The notes beneath the pieces were generated by a model. It was not told where the DNA came from. It worked only from the letters and a program-made list of their open reading frames with translations, and made no database searches. The position numbers were made by a program, and so were the translations under genes. A DNA stretch of 64,000 nucleotides from Methylocystis sp. ATCC 49242 (GTDB lineage Bacteria; Pseudomonadota; Alphaproteobacteria; Rhizobiales; Beijerinckiaceae), in contig NZ_KE124774.1 of assembly GCF_000188155.2 (NCBI RefSeq), positions 3,044,356-3,108,355 of the forward strand. The letters run 5' to 3'. This document shows, piece by piece, positions 36,080-44,802 of this stretch (positions are counted from its first letter, which is position 1; every line of letters starts with the position of its first letter).

Positions 36080-39000
36080 ATGGCGCCGCTCCCGCCGGGA
36101 AGCCGTTCCGCCCGCGCCTCGGGCGTGACGGCGGTGCTCGGCCCCACCAACACCGGCAAGACGCATCACGCCATCGAGCGAATGCTCTCCTTTCCCACGG
36201 GCGTCATCGGTCTGCCGCTGCGGCTGCTCGCGCGCGAAGTTTATAATCGCGTCGTGGCGAAGGTCGGGAGCGACGCCGTCGCGCTCATCACCGGCGAGGA
36301 GAAGATCAAGCCGCGCGCCCCGGCCTACTGGATTTCCACCGTCGAGGCGATGCCGCGCGACATAGAGGTGGATTTTCTGGCCATCGACGAGATCCAGCTC
36401 GCCGCCGACCTCGACCGCGGCCATGTCTTCACCGATCGGCTGCTGCGCTGGCGCGGACGGCAGGAGACGCTGCTCATCGGCGCGGACACCATGGCGCCGC
36501 TGATCGGCGAGCTTTTTCCCGGCGCGCCGATCTTTTCGCGCCCGCGCCTGTCGCGGCTCACTTTCGCGGGCGACCGGAAGATTTCGCGGTTGCCGCCGCG
36601 CACGGCGATCGTCGCCTTTTCGGCGGAGGAGGTTTACGCCATCGCCGAATGGATCAAGCGCCAGAGGGGCGGCGCGGCGGTGGTGCTCGGCGCGCTCTCG
36701 CCTCGCACGCGCAACGCTCAGGTCGAGCTCTTCCAGTCCGGCGACGTCGATTACATCATCGCCACCGACGCCATCGGCATGGGGCTCAATCTCGATGTGG
36801 ATTATGTGGCCTTCGCGTCGGACCGGAAGTTCGACGGCTGGCGTTATCGCCGTCTGACGCCGGCCGAATTCGGCCAGATCGCCGGACGCGCGGGCCGCCA
36901 CATGAGCGACGGCCAGTTCGGCGCGACCGGCCGCTGCCCGCCTTTCGACGAGGAGCTGATCGAGGCCCTCGAGGATCATCGCTTCGATCCGGTGGCGCTT
37001 CTTCAGTGGCGCAACAGCGAACTCGACTTCTCCTCGATCGAATCCCTCGCCAACTCGCTCGATCAGGCGCCGGGACATCCCCGCTTCACCCGCGCCCCCA
37101 TCGCCGTGGACCAGCTGGCCCTCGAGGCGGCGAGTCGCGACGAAACGGCGCGGCGCAACGCCAAGACGCCCGCCGACGTCGCCCGGCTGTGGGAAGCCTG
37201 CCAGATCCCCGATTACCGCAAGACTTCTCCCGCAGCGCATTACGAGCTGGCGCTGACCATTTTCGGCTTCACGGCCCGGCGCGGCAGGATTCCCGCTGAC
37301 TGGATGGCGAAGCAGATCGCGGCCGTGGACCGCGTCGACGGCGACATCGACACGCTCTCCAACCGGCTTGCGCAGGTTCGCACCTGGAGCTTCATCGCCA
37401 ACCGTTCCGGCTGGCTCGATGACAGTGAGCATTGGCAGAGCGTCGCGCGTCGGGTAGAGGACAGCCTGTCCGACGCGCTGCATCACCGACTGACCCAGCG
37501 TTTCGTCGATCGCCGCACCAGCGTGCTGATGCGCCGCCTGAGAGAGAATGCGATGCTAGAAGCCGAAATTAACGCCGCCGGCGACGTTCTGGTCGAGGGC
37601 CAGCATGTCGGAAGCCTCCAGGGTTTTCGCTTCACGCCCGACCCGGGCGCGGCGGGCGAAGCCGCCAAGGCCCTGAACGCCGCGGCGCAGAAGGCTCTGG
37701 CGGGAGAGTTCGAGGCGCGCGCCACTCGGGTCTTCGACGCCGTGGACGACGCCTTCGCGCTGGCCAATGACGGAACCATCCGCTGGCTCGGCGAGCCGGT
37801 CGCGAAAATCGCCGCCGGCGCCGGAATCCTGGCGCCCACCACCCGAATCCTCGCCGACGAGCAGCTTTCGGGCGCGGCGCTGGAGAAAGTTCAGCAGCGC
37901 CTCAATCTCTGGCTCGCCCAGCATGTGAAGAAACTGCTCGGGCCGCTGGAGCAGCTGGAGAAGGGCGAGGGCCTCGAGGGCGTGACGCGCGGCGTCGCCT
38001 TCCAGCTCGCCGAAGAGCTCGGCGTTCTCGATCGCGCCCGCGTCGCCAAGGAGGTCAAGGGCTTCTCGCAGGAGGACCGCGGCGCGCTGCGCAAACTGGG
38101 CGTCCGCTTCGGCGCCTATCACATCTATCTGCCGCTGCTGCTGAAGCCCGCGCCGCGCACGCTGGCCTCGCTTCTCTGGGCGCTTCATCACGGCGGACTC
38201 GACAATGTGAAGGGGCTCGAGGAAGTCCCGCATCTCGCCGCCTCCGGCCGCACCTCCTTCGCCGCCGACCATTCGATCCCCAAGGGCTTCTATCGCGCCG
38301 CGGGCTTCCGCGTGTGCGGAGACAGGGTCGTGCGCGTGGACATTCTGGAGCGCCTCGCCGATCTCATCCGTCCGGCGATCGCCTATCGCCCCGGCGTCAG
38401 CGCCGGCGAGCCCCCGGCCGGCGCGGCGGATGGCGACGGTTTCGTGGTCACGGTGGCGATGACCTCGCTCACCGGATGTTCGGGCGACGCTTTTTCCTCC
38501 ATCCTGAAATCGCTCGGCTACGCCGCGTCGCAGCGCCCGGGTCCGGCCATCACCGTCCCGCTGGTGCCGGCCGCCTCGACCGAGCCGCTGGCCGCCAAAC
38601 CGGCGGAGGAGTCCGTGGCGGGCGAGGAAGCCGCCGCCGAAATGCCGCCGGAAACGCCCGAAGCCGAAACGGCCCCCGCGGCCGAAGCCCCTGCGCCCGA
38701 ACCGGCCGTCGAAGAGGCGTCCGCCGTGGAAGCGGCCGGGGAGCCTGTCGCCGCCGAAGAAACCGCCGCCGAGGCGCCGGCCATGATCGAGGTCTGGGCG
38801 CCGCAGAGGCACGCCCACGCCGGCCCGCGTCGCCATCAGGGCGCGCCGCAGCGCGGCCCCCGGACAAGCGAGGGCGCCGAGGGCGAGAAGCGCCAGCCGC
38901 GCCGTGACCGGCCGCGTCCCGAAGGCGGCAAGGAGGCGGGCGCCCGGCCCGCCGGCAGGCCGCGATTCGACAAGCCGCGTCCGGATCAGCAACGCCCGCC

Positions 39001-39136
39001 GCGCGACGATCGCAATCGCCGTCCGGGCGGCGGCTTCGCGGCCCCCGAGCGTCGCGAGCGCCAGCCGGATCCGGATTCGCCTTTCGCGAAACTCGCGGCC
39101 CTGAAGGCGGAGCTGGAGAAGAAAGGCAAGAGCTGA
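36080..39136 (+). CDS. Suv3-like DExH RNA helicase with long disordered C-terminal tail
   Basis: 1,018 residues from ATG 36080 (GTG 36065 is the alternative). Walker A LGPTNTGKTHHAIERM and DEIQ box FLAIDEIQLAADLDRGH are at the N-terminus. Motif VI region is GQIAGRAGRHMSDGQFG, with substrate-site IATDAIGMGLNLDVDYVAF. These match the mitochondrial degradosome helicase Suv3 and its alphaproteobacterial relatives. After about residue 830 the chain turns into Ala/Glu/Pro-rich sequence and then Arg/Pro/Gly-rich sequence, likely disordered and RNA-binding. The 3'-5' RNA unwinding activity is inferred from the family. Confidence 0.88.
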   Translation: MAPLPPGSRSARASGVTAVLGPTNTGKTHHAIERMLSFPTGVIGLPLRLLAREVYNRVVAKVGSDAVALITGEEKIKPRAPAYWISTVEAMPRDIEVDFLAIDEIQLAADLDRGHVFTDRLLRWRGRQETLLIGADTMAPLIGELFPGAPIFSRPRLSRLTFAGDRKISRLPPRTAIVAFSAEEVYAIAEWIKRQRGGAAVVLGALSPRTRNAQVELFQSGDVDYIIATDAIGMGLNLDVDYVAFASDRKFDGWRYRRLTPAEFGQIAGRAGRHMSDGQFGATGRCPPFDEELIEALEDHRFDPVALLQWRNSELDFSSIESLANSLDQAPGHPRFTRAPIAVDQLALEAASRDETARRNAKTPADVARLWEACQIPDYRKTSPAAHYELALTIFGFTARRGRIPADWMAKQIAAVDRVDGDIDTLSNRLAQVRTWSFIANRSGWLDDSEHWQSVARRVEDSLSDALHHRLTQRFVDRRTSVLMRRLRENAMLEAEINAAGDVLVEGQHVGSLQGFRFTPDPGAAGEAAKALNAAAQKALAGEFEARATRVFDAVDDAFALANDGTIRWLGEPVAKIAAGAGILAPTTRILADEQLSGAALEKVQQRLNLWLAQHVKKLLGPLEQLEKGEGLEGVTRGVAFQLAEELGVLDRARVAKEVKGFSQEDRGALRKLGVRFGAYHIYLPLLLKPAPRTLASLLWALHHGGLDNVKGLEEVPHLAASGRTSFAADHSIPKGFYRAAGFRVCGDRVVRVDILERLADLIRPAIAYRPGVSAGEPPAGAADGDGFVVTVAMTSLTGCSGDAFSSILKSLGYAASQRPGPAITVPLVPAASTEPLAAKPAEESVAGEEAAAEMPPETPEAETAPAAEAPAPEPAVEEASAVEAAGEPVAAEETAAEAPAMIEVWAPQRHAHAGPRRHQGAPQRGPRTSEGAEGEKRQPRRDRPRPEGGKEAGARPAGRPRFDKPRPDQQRPPRDDRNRRPGGGFAAPERRERQPDPDSPFAKLAALKAELEKKGKS

Positions 39137-39252
39137 GACGGGGCGGGTCGCCCCGCGCTCGCCAAAATCTTGCCAAGAAGCGGGCGGATTGACCTATTTT
39201 GGCCGTCGCCGTGCGCGTGACCGGCGCGCGGAAGGCCGCGAGAGGGTGTCTG

Positions 39253-40665
39253 ATGAGAAAAATTCAGCCCGTGATCATGTGCGGCGGCTCGGGAACGCGA
39301 GTCTGGCCCGAATCGCGGGAAACCTTGCCCAAGCAGTTCATCCCGCTTGTCGGCGAGCGCTCGACCTTCCAGACCACGATGATGATGCTTGCCGATCCGG
39401 CCTTCGAGAAGCCCATCGTCATCTCCAACATCGACTATCGCTTCCTCATCGCCGATCAGCTGCGTGAAATCGGCGCGCAGGCGGAAATCGTGCTGGAGCC
39501 GTCGCGCCGCGACTCCGGCCCCGCCGTCGCCGTCGCCGCCGGCATCGCCGCGCGCCGCGCGCCGGACACGGTGGTGGTGGTGCTCGCCGCCGACCATGTC
39601 GTGCGCGACCGCGCAGGCTTGGTGCAACTCTGCAAGAAGGCCGGAGAGGCCGCCGCCGAGGGCTATATCGTCACGCTCGGCGTGAAGCCCGACCATCCGG
39701 CCACCGGCTATGGCTATCTGCGCCCCGGCGCGCCGATCCATCCCGACGGAGAAGTGCTCAAGCTCGACGCCTTCGTCGAGAAGCCCGACCGCGAGACGGC
39801 GCAGTGCTACATAGACGCCGGCTATTTCTGGAACAGCGGCAATTTCATCTTCCGCGCCGACGTCATGCAGGCGGAGATCGCGCATTTCGAGCCCTATATC
39901 GCCGAAGCGGCGGAGGCGGCGATCGACGGCGCGAAGAACGATCTGGGCTTCCTCGTGCTCAACGCCGAGGCCTTCGCCCGCGCGCCGAAAAAATCCATCG
40001 ACTATGCGGTGATGGAGAAGACCGACAAGGCCGCGCTCATCCCGGCCGACATCGGCTGGTCGGACGTCGGCACCTGGCGCGCGGTCTGGGAGCTTTCCGA
40101 GCGCGACGCCGCCGGCAATTCCGTGCGCGGCAACGCCGTCGTCATGGACGCCAACAATGTCCATGTCCGCTCGGAGGACACGCTCACGACCGTTGTCGGC
40201 GTCAGCGACGTGATCGTGGTGACGACGCAGGACGCGGTGTTGGTGCTCAGTCACGAGCACGGCGATCAGGTGAAGCAGCTTGTCGACCAGCTCAAGACCG
40301 AGAACCGCCGCGAGGCCGGACAGCACAAGCGCATCTTCCGTCCCTGGGGCTATTATCAGGGCATCGACGAGGGCCAGCGCTATCAGGTGAAACGCATTGT
40401 CGTGAAGCCGGGCGAGCGGCTGTCGCTGCAGAAGCATTTCCACCGCGCCGAGCACTGGATCGTGGTGCGCGGCACGGCGGAGGTCGGCCGGGACGACGAA
40501 ATCCATCTCGTCCACGAGAACGAATCAATCTATCTGCCGATCGGCTGCAAGCACCGTCTCACCAATCCCGGCAAGATCGACCTCGAACTGATCGAGGTGC
40601 AGACCGGCTCCTATCTCGGCGAAGACGACATCGTCCGCTTCGAGGACGTGTATAACCGGGGATAA
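39253..40665 (+). CDS. manC: Mannose-1-phosphate guanylyltransferase / mannose-6-phosphate isomerase
   Basis: 470 residues, the full bifunctional type II form. N-terminal GDP-mannose pyrophosphorylase domain with VIMCGGSGTRVWPESRETLPKQF, mannose-binding AFVEKPD and WNSGNFIFRAD. C-terminal cupin isomerase domain with LSLQKHFHRAEHWIVVRGTAEV and IYLPIGCKHRLTNPG. It supplies GDP-mannose for polysaccharides. GAGAGGG precedes ATG 39253; 116 bases separate it from the helicase gene on the same strand. Confidence 0.95.
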   Translation: MRKIQPVIMCGGSGTRVWPESRETLPKQFIPLVGERSTFQTTMMMLADPAFEKPIVISNIDYRFLIADQLREIGAQAEIVLEPSRRDSGPAVAVAAGIAARRAPDTVVVVLAADHVVRDRAGLVQLCKKAGEAAAEGYIVTLGVKPDHPATGYGYLRPGAPIHPDGEVLKLDAFVEKPDRETAQCYIDAGYFWNSGNFIFRADVMQAEIAHFEPYIAEAAEAAIDGAKNDLGFLVLNAEAFARAPKKSIDYAVMEKTDKAALIPADIGWSDVGTWRAVWELSERDAAGNSVRGNAVVMDANNVHVRSEDTLTTVVGVSDVIVVTTQDAVLVLSHEHGDQVKQLVDQLKTENRREAGQHKRIFRPWGYYQGIDEGQRYQVKRIVVKPGERLSLQKHFHRAEHWIVVRGTAEVGRDDEIHLVHENESIYLPIGCKHRLTNPGKIDLELIEVQTGSYLGEDDIVRFEDVYNRG

Positions 40666-40696
40666 ACGGGACGGCCCCGCGAGCCTGGAGTTGATC

Positions 40697-41335
40697 TTGC
40701 CGATCCTCGTCAAAATCTGCGGCCTCTCCAGCCCCGAGACGCTTCTGGCGGCGATCGCCGCCGGCGCCGACATGGCGGGCTTCGTCTTCTTCGAGAAAAG
40801 CCCCCGGAACATCGATCTGGAAACGGCCCGCACACTCGGGCTGATCGCGCAAGAGCGCATCCGCAAGGTGGCGCTGACCGTCGACGCGGACGACGCGTCG
40901 CTCGCGGAAATCGTCGAGGCGCTCGCGCCCGACATGCTGCAATTGCACGGGCGCGAGTCGCCGCAGCGCGTGCGCGCGGTGAAGGAGCGCTTCGGCCTGC
41001 CCGTGATCAAGGCGATTGGCGTCGCAACCCGCGACGACGTCGAGGCCGCTCGCGCCTATGAAGGCGCAGCCGACATTCTTCTCTTCGACGCCAAACCCGC
41101 CCCGGACGCCGCGGTTCCCGGCGGCGCCGGCGTGACTTTCGACTGGGATTTGCTAAGCAACATAAGCGCGAAACACTGGATGCTCTCGGGCGGGCTCGAC
41201 CCGGAAAACGTCGCCGAAGCCCTGCGGCGAACCAATGCTCCGGCCGTCGACGTGTCGTCGGGCGTTGAGCGCGAGAGGGGCGTCAAGGACGTCGAAAAGA
41301 TTCACGCCTTCACGCAGGCCGTCCGGGCGCTTTGA
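40697..41335 (+). CDS. trpF: Phosphoribosylanthranilate isomerase TrpF
   Basis: 212 residues, TIM barrel. VKICGL at the N-terminus carries the catalytic Cys, and LTVDADDASL holds the catalytic Asp on a later strand. The phosphate site is GLDPENV and VDVSSGVE. TTG 40697 is chosen because GGAG lies six bases upstream; the TTG at 40691 is too close to it. Third committed step of tryptophan synthesis. It is followed by trpB after a 197-base gap that contains a large palindromic element. Confidence 0.94.
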   Translation: MPILVKICGLSSPETLLAAIAAGADMAGFVFFEKSPRNIDLETARTLGLIAQERIRKVALTVDADDASLAEIVEALAPDMLQLHGRESPQRVRAVKERFGLPVIKAIGVATRDDVEAARAYEGAADILLFDAKPAPDAAVPGGAGVTFDWDLLSNISAKHWMLSGGLDPENVAEALRRTNAPAVDVSSGVERERGVKDVEKIHAFTQAVRAL

Positions 41336-41386
41336 TTTGGGGCCGGAAGGTTCTAAAGGTTTCCGCAGAGACGCATAGCCGCTTTC

Positions 41387-41506
41387 GCCCCCTTCCTGTC
41401 CCTCCCCCGCCTTGCGGGAGAGGGGACGCTCGCAACCAGCAGCGTCGATGAAGGCTGCGGCCCGACTCCCTCTCCCGCGTGAGCTGGGGAGGGTTTGGGA
41501 GGGGGC
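41387..41506. repeat. 120-bp nested palindromic intergenic element between trpF and trpB
   Basis: The outer arms GCCCCCTTCCTGTCCCTCCCC (start 41387) and GGGGAGGGTTTGGGAGGGGGC (end 41506) are imperfect inverted copies (about 16 of 21 match). The inner arms GCGGGAGAGGGGA (41414-41426) and TCCCTCTCCCGC (41467-41478) are nearly perfect. It looks like a dispersed structured repeat (MITE/RIME-like) rather than a leader peptide region; no Trp-rich small frame is seen. Confidence 0.6.
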
Positions 41507-41532
41507 GCAGGCTCGCAAAGAGGAACGCCCCC

Positions 41533-42771
41533 TTGACCAAGCCGCTTCCCAACTCCTTCCGCTCCGGCCCGGACGAAAACGGCCGTTTCGGCATTTTCGG
41601 CGGACGTTTCGTCGCCGAGACGCTCATGCCGCTCGTGCTCGATCTCGAACAGGCCTATCAGGAAGCGAAGAACGATCCCGCCTTCCACGAGGAGCTCGCG
41701 GGTCTTCACAAGCATTATGTCGGCCGTCCGAGCCCGCTCTATTTCGCCGAGCGCATCACCGAGCATGTGCGCGAAAAGGCCGACCCCGGCAAAGGCGCCA
41801 AGGTCTATTTCAAGCGCGACGAGCTCAATCATACCGGCGCGCACAAGATCAACAATGTGCTTGGCCAGATCCTGCTCGCGCGCCGCATGGGCAAGAAGCG
41901 CATCATCGCCGAGACGGGCGCCGGCCAGCATGGCGTCGCCACCGCCACCGCCTGCGCGCGATTCGGCCTGCAATGCGTCGTCTATATGGGCGCGGTCGAC
42001 GTCGAGCGGCAGAAGCCCAATGTCTTCCGCATGAAGATGCTCGGCGCCGAGGTGGTGCCCGTGCAAAGCGGCGCGCGTACGCTGAAGGACGCGATGAACG
42101 AGGCGCTGCGCGACTGGGTGACCAACGTCTCGAACACCTTCTACTGCATCGGCACGGCGGCGGGCCCGCATCCCTATCCGGCCATGGTGCGCGACTTCCA
42201 GTCCATCATCGGCAATGAGACGAAGGCGCAGATGCAGGAGATGGAGGGGCGGCTTCCCGATTCGCTCGTCGCCTGCATCGGCGGCGGCTCCAACGCCATC
42301 GGCCTCTTCCACCCCTTCCTCGACGATCCCTCGGTCGAGATTTATGGCGTCGAGGCGGCAGGTCACGGCATCAATGTGCCCAACGGCCATGCGGCCTCGC
42401 TCACCGGCGGGCGCCCCGGCGTGCTGCACGGCAACCGCACCTATCTGCTGATGGACGATGACGGCCAGATTCTCGAAGGCCATTCGATTTCGGCGGGCCT
42501 CGACTATCCGGGCATCGGGCCGGAACATTCATGGCTGCACGAGTCGGGCCGCGTCAAATATATCAGCGCGACCGACAGGGAGGCGCTCGACGCCTTCCAG
42601 CTCTGCTCCAAGCTCGAGGGCATCATCCCGGCGCTGGAGCCCTCCCACGCGCTCGCCAAGGTCTTCGAGCTCGCGCCGCAGAAGCCGCAGGATCACATCA
42701 TGGTGATGAACATGTGCGGCCGCGGCGACAAGGATATTTTTACCGTCGCGGAGCATCTCGGCGGTATGTGA
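41533..42771 (+). CDS. trpB: Tryptophan synthase beta chain TrpB
   Basis: 412 residues. The PLP lysine is in [14 protein letters not shown], and the phosphate-binding glycine loop is [15 protein letters not shown]. Catalytic Glu is in [12 protein letters not shown] 41533 with GAGGAAC upstream fits the family N-terminus ([19 protein letters not shown]). It condenses indole and serine to tryptophan and normally works with TrpA, but no trpA follows: the next gene is convergent and unrelated. Confidence 0.96.
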   Translation: MTKPLPNSFRSGPDENGRFGIFGGRFVAETLMPLVLDLEQAYQEAKNDPAFHEELAGLHKHYVGRPSPLYFAERITEHVREKADPGKGAKVYFKRDELNHTGAHKINNVLGQILLARRMGKKRIIAETGAGQHGVATATACARFGLQCVVYMGAVDVERQKPNVFRMKMLGAEVVPVQSGARTLKDAMNEALRDWVTNVSNTFYCIGTAAGPHPYPAMVRDFQSIIGNETKAQMQEMEGRLPDSLVACIGGGSNAIGLFHPFLDDPSVEIYGVEAAGHGINVPNGHAASLTGGRPGVLHGNRTYLLMDDDGQILEGHSISAGLDYPGIGPEHSWLHESGRVKYISATDREALDAFQLCSKLEGIIPALEPSHALAKVFELAPQKPQDHIMVMNMCGRGDKDIFTVAEHLGGM

Positions 42772-42806
42772 GCACGGATCGCCCTCGCGCTGGCGCGGGG
42801 GCGTCT

Positions 42807-42844
42807 TCGCCATTTCGGCGCGCGAGTTTCGCTCGCAATGGCGA
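42807..42844. terminator. Stem-loop between convergent trpB and DUF1624 gene
   Basis: Outer arms TCGCCATT (42807-42814) and AATGGCGA (42837-42844), inner arms GCGAG (42822-42826) and CTCGC (42832-42836), with one asymmetric bulge. There is no T-run, so it is either a bidirectional transcription barrier or a REP-like repeat. Confidence 0.4.
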
Positions 42845-42856
42845 GAGAAGCCGGGG

Positions 42857-43786
42857 CTACTTTTTTCCATTCCCCATGCAGCGTCGGGCGATGGCGTTGA
42901 GCCTTCGCCCGCGCTCGGCGTCATCCGCCGCGCCCGCGAGCGCTTTGGTCCGCAAAGCCTCCTGCGCCGTGCACAGGCACGCGTCGTGGCAATATTGCTG
43001 ACCGGCGCCGTCGGCGCGGCAGGAGGTTTCGCAGGCGGCGACGAAATCCGCCGTCTCGTCCGGGGCCGGCGAGAAGAAGGCGAGCATCGAAAAGACCGCG
43101 AACAGGATTGGCTGATGCGCGAGATAGATGAGCAGGCTATGGCGGCCGAGGAATTTCAGCGCGGCTGACGCCCGCGGGAGCCTGTCCTCACGCCCCCCGG
43201 CCGGGACCGGAAGCGGGAGCGCCTTCGCCGCCGCGACGCCCAGGAGCAGCGCGCCGGCCCAGGGAAAGAGCGGGCGCCAGTCCTGCGTCAGCGGCTCGGT
43301 GGTCGAGAGGCCGAGCCATTGCAGCCAGTTTGAATTGAAGGCCGGCGACGCCAGCACATGCGGCGCGGCGAAGAAGAACGCGCCCGCCGCGGCCGCGAGC
43401 AACCACGGCCCGCGCAGGAAGGGCAGCGCCACGAGGCTCGCCGCCGCGATGCAATGCAATATGCCGAAAAACACGAAGGCGGCGGGAAAGATCGCATAGG
43501 TCCCCGCGCTCACCAGCGCCGCAGCGCCGGCGATGATCGCAAAACGGCGCCAGAAGGCGGGCCAGCGCATGTGATCTTCATTCGCCAGAACCAGCGACAC
43601 GCCGGCGATGAACAGAAACGAGAAGGCGATGGCGTGGCCAAAGGCCTTCACGGGCGCCGACCAGGGGATGCTCGCGGCGATATGGCCGAAATGCCCCAGA
43701 TCCCAGATCAGGTGAAAGACGACCATGGCCACGACGGCGAGGCCGCGCGCCGCGTCGAGCGCGCCCCAGCGGGGACGCGCGCTCAT
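42857..43786 (-). CDS. DUF1624 / heparan-alpha-glucosaminide acetyltransferase-like membrane protein
   Basis: 309 residues with about seven membrane helices. N-terminal signature RWGALDAARGLAVVAMVVFHLIWDLGHFG and C-terminal FLGRHSLLIYLAHQPILF match the HGSNAT_cat/DUF1624 family of acyltransferase-3-like proteins, which transfer acetyl groups across membranes onto sugars. The cytosolic or periplasmic tail is Cys-rich (ETSCRADGAGQQYCHDACLC, five Cys in all in the tail with MRRC). The ATG overlaps the previous gene by four bases. Last gene of the operon that begins at 48553. Confidence 0.83.
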   Translation of the reverse strand: MSARPRWGALDAARGLAVVAMVVFHLIWDLGHFGHIAASIPWSAPVKAFGHAIAFSFLFIAGVSLVLANEDHMRWPAFWRRFAIIAGAAALVSAGTYAIFPAAFVFFGILHCIAAASLVALPFLRGPWLLAAAAGAFFFAAPHVLASPAFNSNWLQWLGLSTTEPLTQDWRPLFPWAGALLLGVAAAKALPLPVPAGGREDRLPRASAALKFLGRHSLLIYLAHQPILFAVFSMLAFFSPAPDETADFVAACETSCRADGAGQQYCHDACLCTAQEALRTKALAGAADDAERGRRLNAIARRCMGNGKK

Positions 43787-44766
43787 TTCTCCGCCGCCGC
43801 CTCGCCGCGGAATCTGCTGAACACCATGTCGGGCGCCGAGAGATTATGTCGCGACGGCAAGTGGCGGCCGACCCAGAATTCGGTGGCGCTGGCGCCCTTG
43901 AAGTCGATCACCGGCGACTCCTCCCACCCCTTGCCGCGCTTGTTGCGCCAGCCGACGATCGCCGCGTCGCTCATCGTCTCCATCGTATACATCGAGCGAA
44001 GCGCCGCGAAGGGCCGCCCGCCCGGCATGGCGTCGCTGAAGGAGACGTCGAGCGTGAGGCGATCCTGATCCGCGCCCTTCACCGTGATGCGCGCTTCTCC
44101 GCCTCGCCGGAACTTCAGCACGAATGTGCGCGTCGCCGGCTCGAAGACGAGTTCGTCGAGATCGACGATCGGGCGCTCCTGCATCTCCACAGGCCCGACG
44201 AGGAAGGACGAGCCATAGGCGGTCCAGCGCATGTCCTCGAAGGGAAGAGGACGGCCGCGCCAATAGCCGTCCGGCGGGTAGATCGCCATGATCTCCTCGG
44301 CGCGCTCGCGATACCACATCCAGACCTGAATCATGTGCAGGCCTTTTTCGACCTTGTCGCCAACGCGCACCGGCACGTCGTTGGGACGCCAGAACGAGGG
44401 GAATGTGTAGCCGGTGAGCCAGAATTCCGGCGTTTCCCAGAAGGTGCGCCGCCTTGACTGGGAGAAGAACTTCGGGTCGGGAGAGAGATCGCAGCTCGAC
44501 CAGTCCGGCGCCCATCGGTCCGACTGGATGGTGTTGATGTAGGAAGGATGCACCGCCTGTATCTGCATGTGGCGCACGCGCGGCGAAATGAAGTCGAGCT
44601 CGATATTGTCCTTCTCGGCGCAGAGCTCGGGAACGGAATTGTTCTCGACGCGCACCTGCAATTCGTCGCTCGATTCCTGCGCGCCCGGCTGTGCGAAGGC
44701 GGGCGCCGCGAGCGCCAGTCCCCCGGCTCCCAGAAGAAACCGGCGGCGGTCGAATGTGGTTGTCAA
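43783..44766 (-). CDS. Tat-exported periplasmic protein of unknown function
   Basis: 327 residues. Twin-arginine signal DRRRFLLGAGGLALAAPAFA lies at residues 6-25. The mature part has no known motif, and is rich in aromatics (RWAPDWSSCDLSP, YTFPSFWRPNDVPV, VWMWYRERAEEIMAIYPPDGYWRG), which is usual in carbohydrate-binding beta proteins. Tat export suggests folding or a cofactor before export. It is coupled to the DUF1624 acyltransferase (ATGA) and lies 36 bases after the GT-C gene, so a role in glycan modification is the best guess. Confidence 0.72.
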   Translation of the reverse strand: MTTTFDRRRFLLGAGGLALAAPAFAQPGAQESSDELQVRVENNSVPELCAEKDNIELDFISPRVRHMQIQAVHPSYINTIQSDRWAPDWSSCDLSPDPKFFSQSRRRTFWETPEFWLTGYTFPSFWRPNDVPVRVGDKVEKGLHMIQVWMWYRERAEEIMAIYPPDGYWRGRPLPFEDMRWTAYGSSFLVGPVEMQERPIVDLDELVFEPATRTFVLKFRRGGEARITVKGADQDRLTLDVSFSDAMPGGRPFAALRSMYTMETMSDAAIVGWRNKRGKGWEESPVIDFKGASATEFWVGRHLPSRHNLSAPDMVFSRFRGEAAAEK

Positions 44767-44802
44767 AATTCCCGTCCTCGCGTGGCGGCGCGCAGGCGCC
44801 CG

